Below, piece by piece: positions 63,139-64,000 of a DNA stretch of 64,000 bases; position 1 is the stretch's first letter, and the number at the start of each line of letters is the position of its first letter. The DNA is from Deltaproteobacteria bacterium. GTDB lineage: Bacteria; Myxococcota_A; UBA9042; DTJE01. The stretch lies in NCBI GenBank assembly GCA_029547805.1, contig JAKPOP010000003.1, positions 248,001-312,000 of the forward strand, read 5' to 3'. The position numbers were made by a program, and so were the translations under genes. The notes beneath the pieces are model-generated. The model did no database searches and was not told where the DNA came from. It saw nothing but the letters and a program-made list of their open reading frames with translations.

Positions 63139-64000
63139 ATGGAAGACATCTCCCGTTTCCTGCGCCACCATGTCCCCTGGAGCGAGATGCCCCCTTCCTC
63201 GATGGACCGGGTGGTTCGGGGCATCGAGATCCTCTACCTGCCCCGCCAGGCCTCGCTGGGATCGCGATTCGGTCCTGGTGACGGGGGACTGATCCTCCTG
63301 CGAAGCGGATCGATCCGGTTTCCTTCCGATGGACTGCCACGCTCCCTGGAAGTGCTGGGCGAGGGGGACTTCCTGATCCTGGACGGCCGGCCGGAACTCC
63401 CCTCTCTGGACCAGATCGTCGCGGAGGAAGACAGCCTCCTCTACCATCTCCCGGGAGAGGTCCTGGCCCCCCTCGAGGATCACCCGGCGATCCGATGCTG
63501 GGTCCGGTCGAGCCCGACCCGGCGCCTTGCTGCGATGATCGCCCGGGACCTGCCGCCGAAGCCGGAACCCGGGAACGAACTGTTTCCCGACCATGAGGGC
63601 GGCGCCAGCCACGGGGCTTCCCCATGGTCGCCAAACCCGGCCACCGCGGACCTTCTCCGGGTCCTGGCTGCCATTGAGGAGGTCGGGCGATCCTCCGACG
63701 GGAACCCGTTTCCCCGACTCCCCCTGGCCCATGGTTCCCTGCATCCGCCCTCGGCGGCGCTGGTGCATCTCTGGGAACGGCTTCCGGAAATCGGCACTCC
63801 AGACGCCCTGGGTGCCTGGACCGAGGCGGCAGCGGCCACGCTGGCCGGGAGGCGCCCCGGGAACCTCGACGAGGCCTCCCGGGCCTTCCTGTGGTGCCGC
63901 GTGGCGGATGCCCGGCTCCGGAAGGCCATGGACCTGGCCGGCAGGGACGATCTGCCCCGATGCCCCTGGGCCCTGCTGACCACGGCCCCGACAGACCGGT
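63139..64000 (+). CDS. Unrecognised protein with a cNMP-domain-like N-terminus, 3' partial
   Basis: The frame runs from the ATG at 63139 (AGGGG ahead) to the window edge without a stop, 287 codons. The first 120 residues resemble a divergent cyclic-nucleotide-binding fold: FLRHHVPWSEMPPSSMDRVV, a LILLRSGSIRFPSDG strand pair, then EVLGEGDFLILDG. The Gly-Glu phosphate cassette is missing, so ligand binding is doubtful. The rest is helical and Arg/Leu/Ala rich (for example GRRPGNLDEASRAFLWCRVADARLRKAM), as in DUF294-type proteins, but no CBS or nucleotidyltransferase motif is seen up to the edge. The product remains unnamed. Confidence 0.65.
   Translation, partial: MEDISRFLRHHVPWSEMPPSSMDRVVRGIEILYLPRQASLGSRFGPGDGGLILLRSGSIRFPSDGLPRSLEVLGEGDFLILDGRPELPSLDQIVAEEDSLLYHLPGEVLAPLEDHPAIRCWVRSSPTRRLAAMIARDLPPKPEPGNELFPDHEGGASHGASPWSPNPATADLLRVLAAIEEVGRSSDGNPFPRLPLAHGSLHPPSAALVHLWERLPEIGTPDALGAWTEAAAATLAGRRPGNLDEASRAFLWCRVADARLRKAMDLAGRDDLPRCPWALLTTAPTDR

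Overview
The window is about 70% G+C and densely packed. It encodes many regulators (three hybrid histidine kinases, an NtrC-type regulator, two Ser/Thr kinases, a PP2C phosphatase) and many cysteine-rich, MopE-motif lipoproteins. That mix, with a sigma-54 promoter and two tripartite efflux systems, suggests a Gram-negative bacterium of the Myxococcota or a related former-deltaproteobacterial lineage. This placement is inferred from gene content, not from a marker phylogeny. No phage, transposase, integrase or CRISPR array was seen.

Layout. 1-6 kb: the 3' part of a Cys-rich surface protein, two small secreted proteins, a hypoxanthine-DNA glycosylase, then a leftward operon (NtrC-type regulator, gamma-carbonic anhydrase, lipoprotein with disulfide-paired repeats). 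6-12.4 kb: tandem AAA+ ATPase overlapping an adenosine deaminase, an enoyl-CoA hydratase/isomerase, uvrB. 12.5-20.5 kb: a strong sigma-54 promoter ahead of a MacA/MacB(split)/TolC exporter, a DUF2891 protein and a hybrid kinase whose ATP-binding domain looks dead. 20.5-24.2 kb: a leftward operon of two Ser/Thr kinases and a small protein that repeats the extracytoplasmic domain of one of them, led by a small membrane protein. 24.3-28.7 kb: an ABC-2 exporter and a two-gene reverse transsulfuration operon. 28.8-30.5 kb: a tri-haem cytochrome c peroxidase-type protein and tRNA-Arg(CCU).

30.6-40.2 kb: the most distinctive block. A 1500-residue lipoprotein with 16 tandem MopE-type repeats and a 1107-residue lipoprotein (Cys-rich, beta-helix-like, then glycine-rich) share an N-terminal module and flank a polytopic GT-C-like membrane protein. 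40.3-44 kb: a leftward operon of outer-membrane porin, PP2C-cNMP-domain fusion, and a LamG-like lipoprotein. 44-53.5 kb: a beta-rich protein without a signal peptide, two intact hybrid kinases, an orphan DNA methyltransferase and a B3/B4-domain protein. 53.6-64 kb: an RND efflux operon (TolC, lipoprotein adaptor, HAE1-type pump), rmuC, a K+-dependent-type membrane pyrophosphatase, and the start of an unrecognised gene.

Functionally the window is dominated by envelope business: building Cys-rich surface lipoproteins, exporting compounds by two tripartite systems, and sensing through phosphorelay and Ser/Thr phosphorylation. Metabolic genes (transsulfuration, deaminase, pyrophosphatase, carbonic anhydrase) and DNA repair genes (uvrB, glycosylase, rmuC) are scattered between these blocks.
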